A stretch of 64,000 nucleotides of DNA, taken from positions 1-64,000 of the forward strand of contig JAAPAO010000021.1 of assembly GCA_013115145.1 (NCBI GenBank), given 5' to 3'. The position numbers and the translations under genes were made by a program. The notes beneath the pieces were generated by a model that did not search any database, was not told the DNA's origin, and saw only the letters and a program-made list of their open reading frames with translations. How positions within the stretch are numbered: the stretch's first letter is position 1; every line of letters starts with the position of its first letter. Shown here piece by piece: positions 23,601-35,213 of this stretch. This stretch comes from Perkinsus chesapeaki. Taxonomy: Eukaryota; Perkinsozoa; Perkinsida; Perkinsidae.

Positions 23601-26357
23601 TTACCTCGGAGACACTCTCACTGTTGGTGATACTGCAGACTGGTATACAATCAGGCTACCGTATTCTTAACGACCATAACAATGACCACTGGATCGGTAA
23701 GCCATAACAACTGCAGCACCACCCCTATTGGATATCGCTGTGCGTCAGATATCCTGTGCCACGCGCCGCTGTCATCACTGATAGAATCGAGTGGCAAGCG
23801 GTGGACGGAGGATCGTTCTGCCTTGTCGGCCCTGGCTTCGGCAATCCTAAAGGAGTCTGGATGCTCCAAGGACGTTGTTGAAGCAGTGTCCCGTTTGTGT
23901 CCGACAGTGAGTTGTCTTGTGGGTCAGTAATGGGGTGGGGATTTGGGTCATGCTCAGATACTTGGGCACGTGGACGCCGCAGCGGTAACGGCGGCCCGGC
24001 CGATGGGCTCGGTGAAGGGGGACGCTAGTAGGCAGCTGCTGGTAGTGTTACTTATGAATACAGTGAACTTCGCTATAAGGCTTCCTTGAACAGGTGTCTC
24101 ACTTGTCGACTATACTATCATCAAGAGCACTACAAGAGCTGCCTGAGTCTCTGGCTAGTCTACGAAGATTGGCAGCCTACGATCCAAAGGAGGCGCTCGA
24201 CCAGCTAACTAGATGCTCCGAGGTAGTAAGGGAGGATGCGGCCTGCGGTGCTGTGCGTGACGACGACACGGCCCTGAGAATACTTTTTGGCGTTTCACCG
24301 CTCTACTCGTATTTTTCGCTTCTACCGGTGGTCCAGGTGAGCGAAAAGGCTGTGAAGGCTGTGCTGGATGGAGCCGCCCCTCTGATGGCTACCGACTCCC
24401 AGTGCCTAGCGGATGTAAGCCTCACACCGTTGCCCACCTTCCCTCTCTCTTTCAAGGTTCTGTATGCCTGTGGTGTGCTTTCTAGCGGCAGTTGTCCCCG
24501 TGCCTTATCGATTGCTCTGGAGCGTGTCATCGGCACACCAGGGCTGGCTGAGGCTATTGTCAAGGTAGGGTGGGCCAGCTCTATGGCCAATGGGACCTGC
24601 TGCGGGCCTCAGGTGCCCTCAGCTAACGTAGTCAATCGGGTAGTGTTACTCTTAAGCGATGCCCTCAACGGACGAGAGGCCCCTGTTGCCGATGCTGGCA
24701 ATGTGATTCTGGAGCCAGTGGCCGCTGGAGAGCTCCTGCAAGCTGTGTATGTCCTCCGTGGAAAGCACGTGAAGGCGGCTACAGTAGGCTACCGTTATAG
24801 TGGGGTAGGGGAGGGACGTAAAGGCCCGAGTTGTAGGTACTGAGGAGCCTATCGACGATACGTGCTGATGGAGTGACACTAGAGCAGAGGAAGCATTGGT
24901 TGCAGTCAGCTGTTGACTGTCTACGAGTTGCTAATGAGGAGAAATCCGAGCTAGCGGTAGGCTGAGATAGGCATTCGTCCACCTTGGAGACACTGTTAGG
25001 TTCAAATGGGGTACATTCTATGCACCACTACCTATGTGCAGCTGCCTATGCTGCGTGAGACACAGTACATGCTGAAGCATAGTCACAGTCATGCAGGGTA
25101 GTAAAACACACTGTCGAGTCGGAAAGTAGTCATCTTGTAGATCGGTATCGTGGTCAACTGAGGCTACTGCGGCCACCGCTGAGCTCGGCAACGAGCTGCT
25201 GCCACTGAGCACACTGTAAGACCGCAGCTCATCAGGTCGTAGTGGTTCATCTGATCTTAGGTTCTCATGGGCCAACAGGCTCCGCTTCCCTCAGTTCCAG
25301 ATGGCATGCGTTACCAACTCCCTGCAGCAGACTGCGGTTTCAGCAGATGGTCAGCAGGCCGCTGCCGCCGCCAGCACCTCTGAACGCTTCCTTCATCTTT
25401 AGATATTCTCCGTTACTGGGTCACCGTATGCTTCCCCCTCCCCGATGGGCCCTACTGCCGTCTATCGGCCATGCCGTAAGTGCTTTCATCTCGACCTATG
25501 ATCGGTTCCTGAGTTAGGTTCCTGAAGCCAGTGGACCTATTCGGTTATCTGCTCTACCCTGGCAGGGGCGTACCCTACTTCATGAGGTTCGACGACAACT
25601 CAAACGGAGCTCCTCCTCAAACTGGCGACTTTGTCGATGCCGCTCGGAGGTCAGGTCGCCGTGACATACCTGGTTGATACATTAGCCATATCAGGTTCTG
25701 CGGGGAGCTATGTCAGATAGCCGAGGCCTGCCGAAACGGTAGTGTGGAGTTAGCTTCACCGTGCACTATATACCCCACTTAGATACGGTCTTGCAGGCTG
25801 AGATTGTCGCAGCGGTCTTGGAGTACTGCCATGCGGTTGTTAGGGAATATAACGGAGAGGCAGATGAGGAAAATGACGATGTAGACGATATCCCCCAAGG
25901 GCTCGGAGTCCTCACTGACCGGTTCTATTCAGGTGCTTGCTATTTGCCGAGGTGTTGTCTACGAGTTCTGTGGTGTCTCCCTCCGATCCCTTCTTACCAT
26001 ATATGAGCACCTTGAGTCCACTCACAGTAAGCCCCACTTATCATCTCTAGGCAGCAGCCTCCCGTATCACCATCTGCCTTTTTAGAAACCTGGTTGCGGC
26101 GTATCCGAGACCATATGCCTTCATCGGCGGCCCGCTCGCCCCTTCATCTCCATCACACTAAGGTAGGTGGGCCTGGTAACTGGTATCTGCCGTTATATGC
26201 ATTCTAGGTGCAAGCTCACATGAGGCTAGTTCTAGATGCTCTCCGGTGTTGGGTAAGGGAGGAAGAGGATCGCCTACTGGACCGGAGCAGAGGTCTTCCA
26301 GCTCTCGGGGGTGGGATGAATGATACCCCTCACCAGTCCCTAGCCGGGCTTACGTAA
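20698..26357 (+). CDS. Nup155/Nup170-like nucleoporin
   Basis: Inner-ring scaffold component of the nuclear pore complex. The first exon contains the family's N-terminal beta-propeller start: ALPCIDMANLDAPVGF and SLLWMAVDDTLYLWNFANG, matching the animal and yeast pattern in which a hydrophobic strand ends in a WNY/WNF motif. Later exons keep propeller-like strands (ENTASILSLSVDANGVLL, TKGGRILLWG, PLCMLFTTRGDRLLVHAQRE). A helical region follows: EQRKHWLQSAVDCLRVANEE recalls the Nup155 segment written LxxRxxYLxxAxxC, and the C-terminal helix reads VQAHMRLVLDALRCWVREEE, stopping at TAA 26355-26357. The start ATG 20698 is a choice; the frame is open further upstream. About twenty short introns are needed, and several joins in 22.3-23.9 and 24.9-25.8 kb are unresolved. 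The total size agrees with about 1400 residues in the family. Confidence 0.68.
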
Positions 26358-26523
26358 CACTACTGTTTATCTTCAATAGGTTATTCCGATTAACGTTTCC
26401 AATGCTGCTAGATCCACTGAGTTGCTTCCGGAGGGAGCGGTCCGTGCGCTAATATCATTCTTTTGGTTCGTTATTTCGTTGGCTTCCCACTCGCCTTTGG
26501 GAGTGCGGCTGATATCAAAGTAA

Positions 26524-28290
26524 ATGACATCTCCAAGCGCTACACAGGCCGCAGCAGCAGCCCTACAGGAGCAGCAGGAGCCTCCCCCTGCTGACGGTTT
26601 GGAACCCAATCACATACAGCTTATTCGGAACACCGCGCTGGGAGTGATACGAAATGGCCCCCAGTTCGCTGAGTGGCTGCAGACCAAACGTCGTGGTGAT
26701 AAACAGTATACTTTCCTCTTTAAGGGGTTGGGGCATGAGTACTATCAATGGTGCCTTGCCAATCCAGAAGAGTGTAAAAGGTTGGAGGATGCAGCACAGG
26801 AGGAGCAGCAGGCAGAGGCGGAGGATTCAGCTTCTGATTCCAGTAGCAGCAGCGGTTCCGAGTCGGATAGGAGCTCTAGGAGCAGAGATAGAAAGCGCAG
26901 GTCACGGTCTAGGGATCGCAGGCGACCTCGAAGCCGCTCGCGCAGACGCAGTCGGGGGCGATCGGATAGCAGACGTCGGCGCTATTCCCGGTCCCCTAGA
27001 TCGCGCAGGATGCGATCTCCTCGACCAACATCATGGCGAAGACGTGACGATGAAGGCAGTCGCTACAGAAGAAGGTCGAGGTCACGCAGATCTCGCTCGG
27101 GCAGAAGACGCTCGGGTTCTAGGAATAGACCAGCTGAGCGATCCAGCCAGTCTAGGGAGAGGTTCCTACAGAAAGCTCGGGAGTGGTCGGCGGAGCGAAG
27201 GAGAAGATCTGAGAGTAGAATTAGGAGGATGAAGGAGCGTGAGGAGGAAAGAGAGAAAGAAAGGGCAAGGGAGCTCCCGACTCAGGAGGCGAGGTTCCGA
27301 GACCGGGGCGGCGCCGGACAGCCGTGGTCAGGTTATCGTGGTAGAGATTATGAAAGGAGGCCCATGGGGAAGGGTATGGGCGGCCCGCGTAACTATTGGA
27401 ATCGCAGCCCGACTGCTAGGCAAGTAGCTGCCGCTCCAGAGCGTCCAAAGCCAGTGAAAGCGAATAAGATGTACGGATGGAGTGATGATGAGTATGTTGA
27501 AGGAGACAGCCCAAAATCTGACGACGAAAATAACGTTGAACATCTGCCTGCGAAGGATCATGTTGTACCTGATGAGGCGAAGGGATGGTATAAAGGATCG
27601 GACAATCGATGGAGGCGCGCAAGAATTAGGCCGACACCAGTCCTCACGGTCAAGCTGGATCATCGGGGTCAGGTGGTTCATGCCAAGAGTAGTGCCGAAC
27701 GGCTCGCTATGCTAAAATCGAAGCTGCTATCGGGAGGGAAGAACGAGGAAGAGGATGATAAAGGGGCGTCACCATCAGCAGCAGCAGCAGCAGACAAAGC
27801 GGATGACACTACTACCAAAAACGAAGCGGTTGTGCGAGAGCCCAGCGCGGGACGGGAGGCAGATACGGATGACACTCCAAGGGCCTCGAGGATGAAGGTG
27901 AGTGCAGAAAAACGCAAAGCTCGTAGCAGCAGCATAACCGTGGAGGAAAAGGATGATAAGGAGGAATCACGTAAGCGGAGGAGGGCGGAGAGTAACAGTG
28001 ATGGAGGAAAGAAGAGACCGCAGGTCGAGGATAAGGAGGTAAAGGACAAATCTAGGGAGAATAAGGCATCCTTGTCACCAAGAAAGAGGGTAAGCTATTG
28101 CGGGGAATCTTTCGGATTTGTGAGGGTAACTGAGACTGGCGTCGTGTTAAGCTACTAAACTTATGTAGCATCTCATGAAATGACAGTATTATCACTTATT
28201 GCTCCTTTACAGGCTTCCATGTCACCATCTGTAGAGGATCGACAGAAACAGCTTAAAGAGAAGCTATTAGGTTCAAAGCGGAGCAGGTAG
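26524..28290 (+). CDS. SURP-domain, RS-rich splicing factor
   Basis: Probable nuclear pre-mRNA splicing factor. After ATG 26524 and an Ala/Gln-rich start there is one SURP (SWAP) domain at about residues 30-82: IRNTALGVIRNGPQFAEWL, then QYTFLFKGLGHEYYQWCL, with the F.FL...HEYYQW core. A dense Arg-Ser region follows at about 105-215 (RSRSRDRRRPRSRSRRRS and similar), then a charged region and a short conserved-looking stretch, GWYKGSDNRWRRARI. The main exon is 1.5 kb without introns. One intron (GTAAGC...TTTACAG, about 28090-28212) leads to the last exon, ending EKLLGSKRSR and TAG 28288-28290. It lacks the RRM and CID domains of the SR140 group, so it is nearer to a simple SURP/RS protein; the exact orthologue is unclear. 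Confidence 0.78.
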
Positions 28291-28598
28291 GCACCTACAA
28301 CCACTTTAAGTGTAATTGTATTACTCAGTGACGATGCGAGGTCCTAATAATGACGTGTACTAATGCGAGTAGCTGGTATCAGCCCTATCGTAGACAAAGG
28401 TTGCTTTTTCCGTAACATTGGGCGAGCTTTGTGTTATAAAGTAGGCAAGTCACTCAGTAACGCAACACATGCACGACAGATGAACACTTGACATGAAACA
28501 ACATGATTATTTGATGCGTCCCTTTGGCCGCATCACCTTGGCAAGATCGGTTCTCAACCTAAAGTGCCAGTTATTCTGACACCTCTAGCTACACCAGT
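28291..28598. other. Convergent intergenic spacer
   Basis: About 300 nt between the 3' ends of the splicing-factor gene (+) and the LRR gene (-). No gene seen; presumably two 3' untranslated regions. Confidence 0.5.
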
Positions 28599-30082
28599 CT
28601 ACTCTCTAACTTTCTCTTCAAGCAAGGCATTTTCCTTTTCCACCTCCGCCACATAACCCTTATGTTTGTATATATCAATTTCACAGTCAGCTTTCTCAGC
28701 CAGTAGGGTGTGCAGTTGCCGTCGAGTAGCGTCGTTAGCAAGCTACCAGTGACCGATGCCATCAGCGCACCCTACATCTACATACTTCCGCTTTGGTGAT
28801 TCTCGTTCGGATGTCCTCGATCTCTCGAGCGCTGTCCTCCAGATACACTTTCTCATCCGTGATGTGATCCGAGCTGCTCTGTCGAAGAGCCTCGAGTTGA
28901 GTCTGCATGAGTCTCAATGTCTCCAACACCGCCGATCGTTCTTCCTCCAAATGTGATAGACGTAGAGCGATGCCTCGCTCCACCGCTGACGCCTTCGCCT
29001 TCTTATTCATGACACATCTGACGCGTAATAGTAACTTGCATTTCACAGCATTACAACTACCGTCGTTCCTCTTGTAGCCGCATAGATAATCGATTCAGAC
29101 ATCTCGCCAACCGATCATTCACGCTGCGGTCTTCAACAGTAACAGTGTTGACAGTCTCCGAGGGGCAATCAGTTCCCTTCATCATTTTACCTTTCATACT
29201 TCCTAAGAACACCCTAAAGGACCAGAAGACTACTCATCAGCGTGTTCTCCAGTTTTCGTCGATTCTCCCGTAGCTGGTCGGAGGCCTGGACACCAATTCA
29301 CTGCGGTGGAGCGAGCGGTACCCACATTCCCATTGGACAGTCTGCACTCTATTAGCCTTTCATTCGCCTCGATACCACCCATCACCGCCGCCACTCCGTC
29401 TTCATTCAATGCATTCTCTTCCATATCTTTATTACAATTACGTCACTCTAGGAACCCACTGTGATCAACTCACCCAGGAAGCGAATTGAGCGGTTTTGCG
29501 TCAGCAAGCGCCTAATAGGCTCCATAGCCACACCGGTCAATCCGGTTGCCTTTAAATCGAGCTAAGAAGCCCTTGCAAACTGCTGCACCGTTAAAGTCAG
29601 TTATCACCTCCTCCAGAGTATTATGCGTCCCTAATGCATCACATATAGCCTCGAACCCACTAATATCATCATGCTCGACCAAGGGATTGTGGCGAAGGCT
29701 CAACCTGAAGAACCAGTGAGTCTGCTCTACAAACCAAATGGTTCACTGCCCAATTTCATTGGTGCTATTTTGGTAATGAGTTTCTGTTAAATACCTCCAC
29801 CATTGCCCCTATCGACAGAATCCCAGGCTACCTTTTTAAGAGAGGAGCGTATCGTAGTGTGTGCGCCAAAACCTTTGCTCTATCCGGGCCTATACTATTT
29901 CCACGTAAATCGACGGTTCTTAGCAAAGGATTGCGACTGAAAGCCGTTCGGTATCGTCAGGCGTCTAGTGATTCGGCCATCTACCGTATTTTAGATAGGA
30001 CGGCCTCGAACTCCGAGTCATCTAAATGAGCAAACCATACACGAAGACGATCATTCTCGATGATTGGGGGCATCATCAACAT
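28599..30082 (-). CDS. LRR and coiled-coil protein
   Basis: Read on the minus strand from ATG 30082 (MLMMPPIIENDRLRVWFAH). After a first intron come ribonuclease-inhibitor-type leucine-rich repeats: NPLLRTVDLRGNSIGPDRA, LSLRHNPLVEHDDISGFEAI, NTLEEVITDFNG and DGVAAVMGGIEANERLIECR. The C-terminal third is a coiled coil: RLSHLEEERSAVLETLRLMQ, EALRQSSSDHITDEKVYLED and AEKADCEIDIYKHKGYVAEV, ending LLEEKVRE and TAG at 28599-28601. LRR plus coiled coil is common among flagellar and cytoskeletal proteins of protists, but no specific function can be assigned. Confidence 0.6.
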
Positions 30083-30577
30083 TTGCCTATGGCGTCGAGA
30101 GAGCGAGCAGAGCGATGCACTTGATTCACTTGCATACTTGCGTTACCTTACCTACTTGCGTAACTTCTTCTACTGCTGTACCGAAGAGATTCAACGCCTC
30201 GTAGTCCGCCACCAAACAATCAGACTTTCTGTCTCCTTATTCCATTTGTTAACAACGATTGACGCTTTGCGTATCAGTCGCATGTATAATATGAAAGACG
30301 ATCATAACACATTAATACTTCTAAAAGGCGAGCCCCAAATGACAATCAGTTTGCTGGGCCCGGAGAATCAAAACGCGCTGGAAGCTAGACATTGTGGCTA
30401 GACTTCCGGGGTAGCGATGGGAGACACTTCTCTAGCTTGAGTTGTGCCCGCCAACTTCGCGACCCCAAACTTGGTGCGGTTTTGGAATGAGACTCCACGT
30501 ATTAGTGCTCTTCCGAGGTGAACGTCGTCTACGATCAATTATCCTAACATAGATTACTTATATTTCCTTTTATAAAC
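30083..30577. other. Divergent promoter region
   Basis: About 500 nt between the starts of the LRR gene (-) and the first secreted Thr-rich protein (+); both promoters should lie here. A plus-strand frame of 113 codons at 30060-30401 has no recognisable domain and overlaps the LRR gene start, so it is not called. Confidence 0.45.
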
Positions 30578-31089
30578 ATGGCTAGGAAGATGGCCCTCGT
30601 GGCGCTGTGCGCCCTCGTGGTATCAGAGCTGTCAGGATGCAGCAGCTCCGATGGAACAACCACCACGGCTACTCGTAATAACTCGTCCATCGCTCAATTC
30701 TTAGAGTGTCATCTCTCTTCATCATTCACTGTTATTCCCTTTCAGCTATCACTACCGAAGTCACCACACATGCTGCTTTCCGCACAACTGCTGCACAGCA
30801 GACCACTACAAGTGGCACTACTACTACTACAACGGCGAGTACAGAGAACTGCATGAACGGCGACTACTATTGCCAAGTTATGTCCAACAACCCCAATAGC
30901 TTTTGTCGATACTATAGGGGCCTGCGGACTTGTCAAGGTTTCGACATTCCATGTAATTGCGATGATTTACCGCCTACTACGACGCCTCCACCGCCGACTA
31001 CCGCCTCTAATCAAACCAGCTCCACCGAGGAAAATTCCGATGTTCATACTAATAAGGCCGGGTCTAAAACCGGAGATGAACCCTTTTAG
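30578..31089 (+). CDS. Secreted Thr-rich six-cysteine protein 1
   Basis: ATG 30578 starts a signal peptide (MALVALCALVVSELSGC). An intron from 30675 to 30745 (GTAATA...TTTCAG, phase 1) joins to a Thr-rich segment, then a compact cysteine module, then a Pro/Thr linker, with TAG at 31087-31089. The cysteine spacing is C-x6-C-x10-C-x8-C-x6-C-x-C, starting CMNGDYYCQ and ending CNCDDLPPTTT. The Thr runs are likely O-glycosylated, mucin-like. The same module occurs in the gene at 31956-32532, so the two are tandem paralogues. It presumably acts at the cell surface or in a wall or mucus layer. No known family was recognised. Confidence 0.65.
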
Positions 31090-31955
31090 CCCGGCAGTTG
31101 GCCGGTTCCCCGTGAAGGGGATGAATGGCAGTTCCTATATTGATGCCCAGTATTCTATCCCGTTCCTTCTACACGGTGAACCTATAGTGTTCATTCATCA
31201 TTAGTGTATTTATTAAGCGACTCTTAACTATATGCCTCTTCCTTTTTGACACATTTCTCTCTGTCGAGTTAAGCGAGTGAGTGGGGCATAGCGCAGCATC
31301 CTATTGCGCACCACGCACCAATGGTCAAAGGCCAGTGTGGCTAGCGAATCCAGGCTAACAAAGGATGAAGTACTTATCTGTCTAATCGAGGCCTTTCCGC
31401 CATACTATTCCTACAAGCTGGATCACAGTATATAACCAAACTCCTCACCCTAGATTCTGTAAGGCGTGGTAAAAGTATAGATTATGCGCAACACGTATCT
31501 CGCGCTATGAAAGACCTGGTTGAGACCCCGGTGGTCTTGCGAAAGTTGTTTTACGTGTATCAGTTCACACACAGTTTGACCGACGGATTCATTCAGACTA
31601 AGACTCTCTGAATAACAGGAACCGATTACAGCAGACGTACCTTGGCTGAAAAGTGGGCTATTTCTCTAGCTATAGTCTGTATGCAGCGCGTACAGTGGCG
31701 CACGAATGGCAAGTGGGTAAATTGTTGTAAATGATGCGCCATTGGCCGCGTCAAGGTCACCTGACGCACTCAGTTAGCGTCCAGTTGGAACCGGTGCTCG
31801 GGTTAGATGAATAAATGCCTAGGTCAGACTGCCGCCTTTTCCTCCAAAATGCGGCTTTCTGCACCGTGAGCAGCACATGTCACGTCTCCCTCCACGTCAC
31901 CTCTCCAAAGGTTCGGAAGTTCGTTCGACGACATCTCAAACTCAAATATCACTGC
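31090..31955. other. Spacer between the two secreted-protein paralogues
   Basis: About 870 nt. No third copy of the cysteine module and no other gene was seen. Confidence 0.45.
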
Positions 31956-32532
31956 ATGACTGCCTTCCCATGGCTGCTATCAGCCCTAGCCATCGCGGAA
32001 ATGGCATTGTACTTTTGTGGATGCGGCACACCTCCGACACGACGACCAACACCTGGTAGGGTTGCTCCCGTTACGCCAACGGCTCGCTCTCACTCTTCTG
32101 CCCCCCTTTCGATCGTTCTTCATTCCTTCAGAGATGAAGCGAACTACGCTGGAGCCCACGGCCTATACAACTGTATGGACACAAGCTGCGAAGACCACCA
32201 CGGCCCGAATTATGAAGGCCACCACGACCCCATTATCTACCAGAGAGCCTGGAAATTGTGCTTTCGGTGATATGGCGTGTCGTATGGCATCGTTGGACCT
32301 CGACGACCGATGTCTGTACTGGAAGACCGGTGAGTGTGAGAAACTTCCGGGGCAGACATGCTCCTGCATTCCACCTACCACTACGACTCTTAATATCGCA
32401 GTTCCTACAACGTCTACTGACTCCGCGGTCATTACTACCACAACAACAGCAACAATAACAAAGACGACAACAACGGCAAGGGCAACGAGGAACACTGTCC
32501 GCATACCAGTTTTTTCTCCTCCAGACCCTTGA
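31956..32532 (+). CDS. Secreted Thr-rich six-cysteine protein 2
   Basis: ATG 31956 begins a signal peptide (MTAFPWLLSALAIAEMALYF). A phase-1 intron (32056-32131) joins to EMKRTTLEPTAYTT, a Thr-rich stretch, and then the module C-x6-C-x10-C-x7-C-x7-C-x-C (CAFGDMACRM to CSCIPPTTTT). A long Thr-rich tail follows, ending IPVFSPPDP and TGA 32530-32532. Intron position (just after the signal peptide) and phase match the gene at 30578, supporting tandem duplication followed by strong divergence outside the cysteines. A role in the extracellular coat is inferred from the signal peptide and the likely O-glycosylation. Confidence 0.62.
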
Positions 32533-32712
32533 CGGGTCCAGGCCCTCGACCCGAGGGTGTCAATGCAAGTTACGTTATGTAACAGGGATGAATCTTGGAT
32601 TATATGTATCGATTATTATTGCACTTTCTTGCCACCTGAGCAGGCAATGACTTCAGCGTTGAGTTAACATGTACTTTAATCCTCATCGTGGTTTCTGTTC
32701 GCAAGGAAATAC

Positions 32713-35135
32713 TCAGCCTCCTTCCAGAGGATTGAGTCGGGCCATTCTGCACTCGTAAACGCAAGAGAGTAGAGGGAAACCATTATCTTTATCGCCGCTC
32801 CGGAATACTTCCAATGAGGAACTTGTGGAGGCTATCAGAGTATACATGGAATCGCGACTTCCTCGTGTCGGCACTGCGACGAACATCGTCTGGTACGTGC
32901 CAAAATCTGCCTGCCAGCGAGTTTTGCTCAACTCCGAGATGCTTCATGTCGGAGGCTCGCTTTTGGCTATGACAAACTCCATCACGGTGCAGAAATAAGT
33001 AGGGCAGCTTACAGGTGGCGAGCAAGAGCTACGTAAGGGGAGCAGCCTTCCACTTCTGACCACCAGTCAAACCAGCAAGAAACAGCGCGCACGTTATCCA
33101 TCAGCGTCGACACCTGCTGCAGGGTTGCAAATCGGCCAAATGATTAGACATATTATCCGAGTACGGTCTGATCGGGAACGCTCTTCAAAAATGAGTAAAG
33201 CTCTGAGATGCTCTGCTCCGGCCACCGTATGCTGAATTGGGACCAGTCAAGGAAGTCAGTGAAAGGAAGAATGAATTCATCAGAGAGGATTACTGGTACG
33301 CATCCTGAGGCCGTTAAGTATAATGCCCTGCCAGCTGCGGAAACTACTGACCGGCAAAGAAGGATTCGTAAAGGTGGTTAGTCCATGGAGATGTCCCAGC
33401 TGGGGCGATGCAGAACCGGGCTCGTCCCTGGGGAGCAGCTGTCACGTACATGAGCACGCAGACCCACCTTAAGCTCGAGATAGTTACTCACAAAACCGCC
33501 AACACTAACATCAGCATACTGAGTCAACTCTCGCACTAAGGTATTTCGAACTTCGCATCGTTCGTATCTGTGACGGTTTCGTAACCCCAAAGCCGTAGTT
33601 TTTTGAATAGTAGGACTCACGCGGAGTGGACACCACCATGGCGGCCGTGAAAGGTGACAAGCAGATCTCGCTCTTTGAGGGGCTTAGCGTGTTGCCTCAT
33701 GTACCTTTGTAAATTGTCTTGTTACTGTTCTATAGAAGTGCTTACATCGTTCGACCGCGGTCAGTGTGGCCAGGTATTATGATATCCTTCCAGGGGTTGT
33801 AGCATTGCTTAACATCCAGGTATTCAGCGACGGGCTCATTCCAAGTTGGGCATCTCCCTGGCACGAATGGCCTCACTGATTTGCTGACCGCCATGCTGCC
33901 CAACCCTCGACTAGTAAAAGTATTGAGGTCGACCTTATTATATCATAGAAGGAGAACTGGTATCTACCGTAGCCGGTCACGTTAACGCCGAGCCTGTCGC
34001 TTCTACGCCCCTTGGCCGTCAGCGAAGAGGAATATGTGATCGGCCCCATTCCGTCTTCGCCACCAGGGGGAGCTATGGAGCCACGCGAACAAAGGCTCGT
34101 AGACCTGCAATGCGCGAAAGCTCGCTTTTTTATGGTAACCACGTGTCCACGCAGCACCTCGGACGTCATGTCCTTGAGGCCCATGCCGTTCCGAGTCTGG
34201 ATACAGGTGCCATAGACAGGGACGTAGAACAGGTCTGCATCCTCGGGGTTCGATGTTCTATTAGAACTGAAGAGCCTTTTGCTCCGAGAGATGTTGAGTA
34301 TCGATCTACTTGCTTAGAAACCATTTGTGCACTAGGACCTCAACACCCCATTGCCCCATGCCGCACAGAAGAGGCGATTGTACTAGGCCCGCGAATATCT
34401 CATGCGGTGGCTCATACACGTAACTAGCTTGAAAGACGCATCGCCACAAGTTGGTCTAAAGTACACTGTGAGGCCATCGAGGCTGACAGGAGAAGGAGGT
34501 GCCAAGTCCAGCAGCGTGGGGTATGTGTAAGGAGTATCCATCTCCCAATCAGCAGTTAAGCTTTTCACGGCGAGGTCTCCTGCGTCGATGGCGGCCATTA
34601 CAATGTCCACCGCTCTCTGGTAACTGATGCAGGTGTCAGTGACCGACGTATTAGTTACTGAGTACAGCAATCTGGCTTCTTGCGTGCCACCGAATCTCGC
34701 CTCCAGAGCCAACAGAGCATTCAGCATGATGTCGGCGAGAGGCGCCGGGCACTTAGGGTTCTGCGGAAAGGCCGATGCTAGGTGAAGGGAAGCGTGTGTG
34801 TTACTTCCCCCGAGGCTGCCACCCGATCCAGGTAAGGCTCTACGCAGAGTTGATATATGGATGTAAGAAAATGCTGGGAAAGATTCAGATCCTCCCGCAT
34901 GTATCTAAGGTCCATGTGCTGGGCAAAGGCTTCGCGACCCTACGTGGCTTGGAACGCGGCAAACTCTCGGAAAAAGTCTTCCGTGAGACAGTCATCTATA
35001 CCGCCGGGGCACTGACAACCGGTAGTATCCGCTCGACGGATATGTCTCAGAGGAGCCTACTTCCAAGTGAGCATTATATTCAGAGAAGCCTTCAGCAAAC
35101 AATGGGACAAATATCAGGTACGCGTAGCGAGCCAT
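32713..35135 (-). CDS. Exostosin-family glycosyltransferase (GT47)
   Basis: Secretory-pathway glycosyltransferase of the exostosin fold, acting in the Golgi on polysaccharide or glycoprotein chains. ATG 35135 opens a signal or anchor sequence (YAYLIFVPLLFAEGFSEY). A 49-nt intron joins to CPGGIDDCLTEDFFREF and LSQHFLTSIYQLCVEPYLDR, a Cys-containing luminal stem. Family motifs follow in order: EDADLFYVPVYGTCIQT, PWWRRRNGADHIFLFADGQG, RARFCIAPAGTSPWTNHLYE and ALYLTASGCVPVILSDEF with LPFTDFLDWSQFSIRWPE. The last is the nucleotide-sugar-binding core of GT47. After one more intron the chain continues VSTLMDNVRAVSCWFDWWSE. The 3' end is uncertain, and the join between YESFFA and ALYLTA leaves only a very short intron or a frame problem. 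The gene lies beside chitin-synthase-like and mucin-like genes. Confidence 0.78.
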
Positions 35136-35213
35136 GGCAACTGCAGGACCCCACTGCAATGAAGGAGCATACCACCTCGAGAGTATTAATTAACGAACGC
35201 AGCCCCAATAACA

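Noticed and set aside
27180-27200. Another copy of the dispersed motif (GGCGGAGCGAAGG)
   Set aside because: It matches only 11 bases and encodes part of the Arg-rich region (SAERRR), so coding bias explains it.
27678-28049. Minus-strand Ser/Leu-rich frame in the splicing-factor gene
   Set aside because: It is the complement of the Arg/Glu-rich tail; composition alone explains its length.
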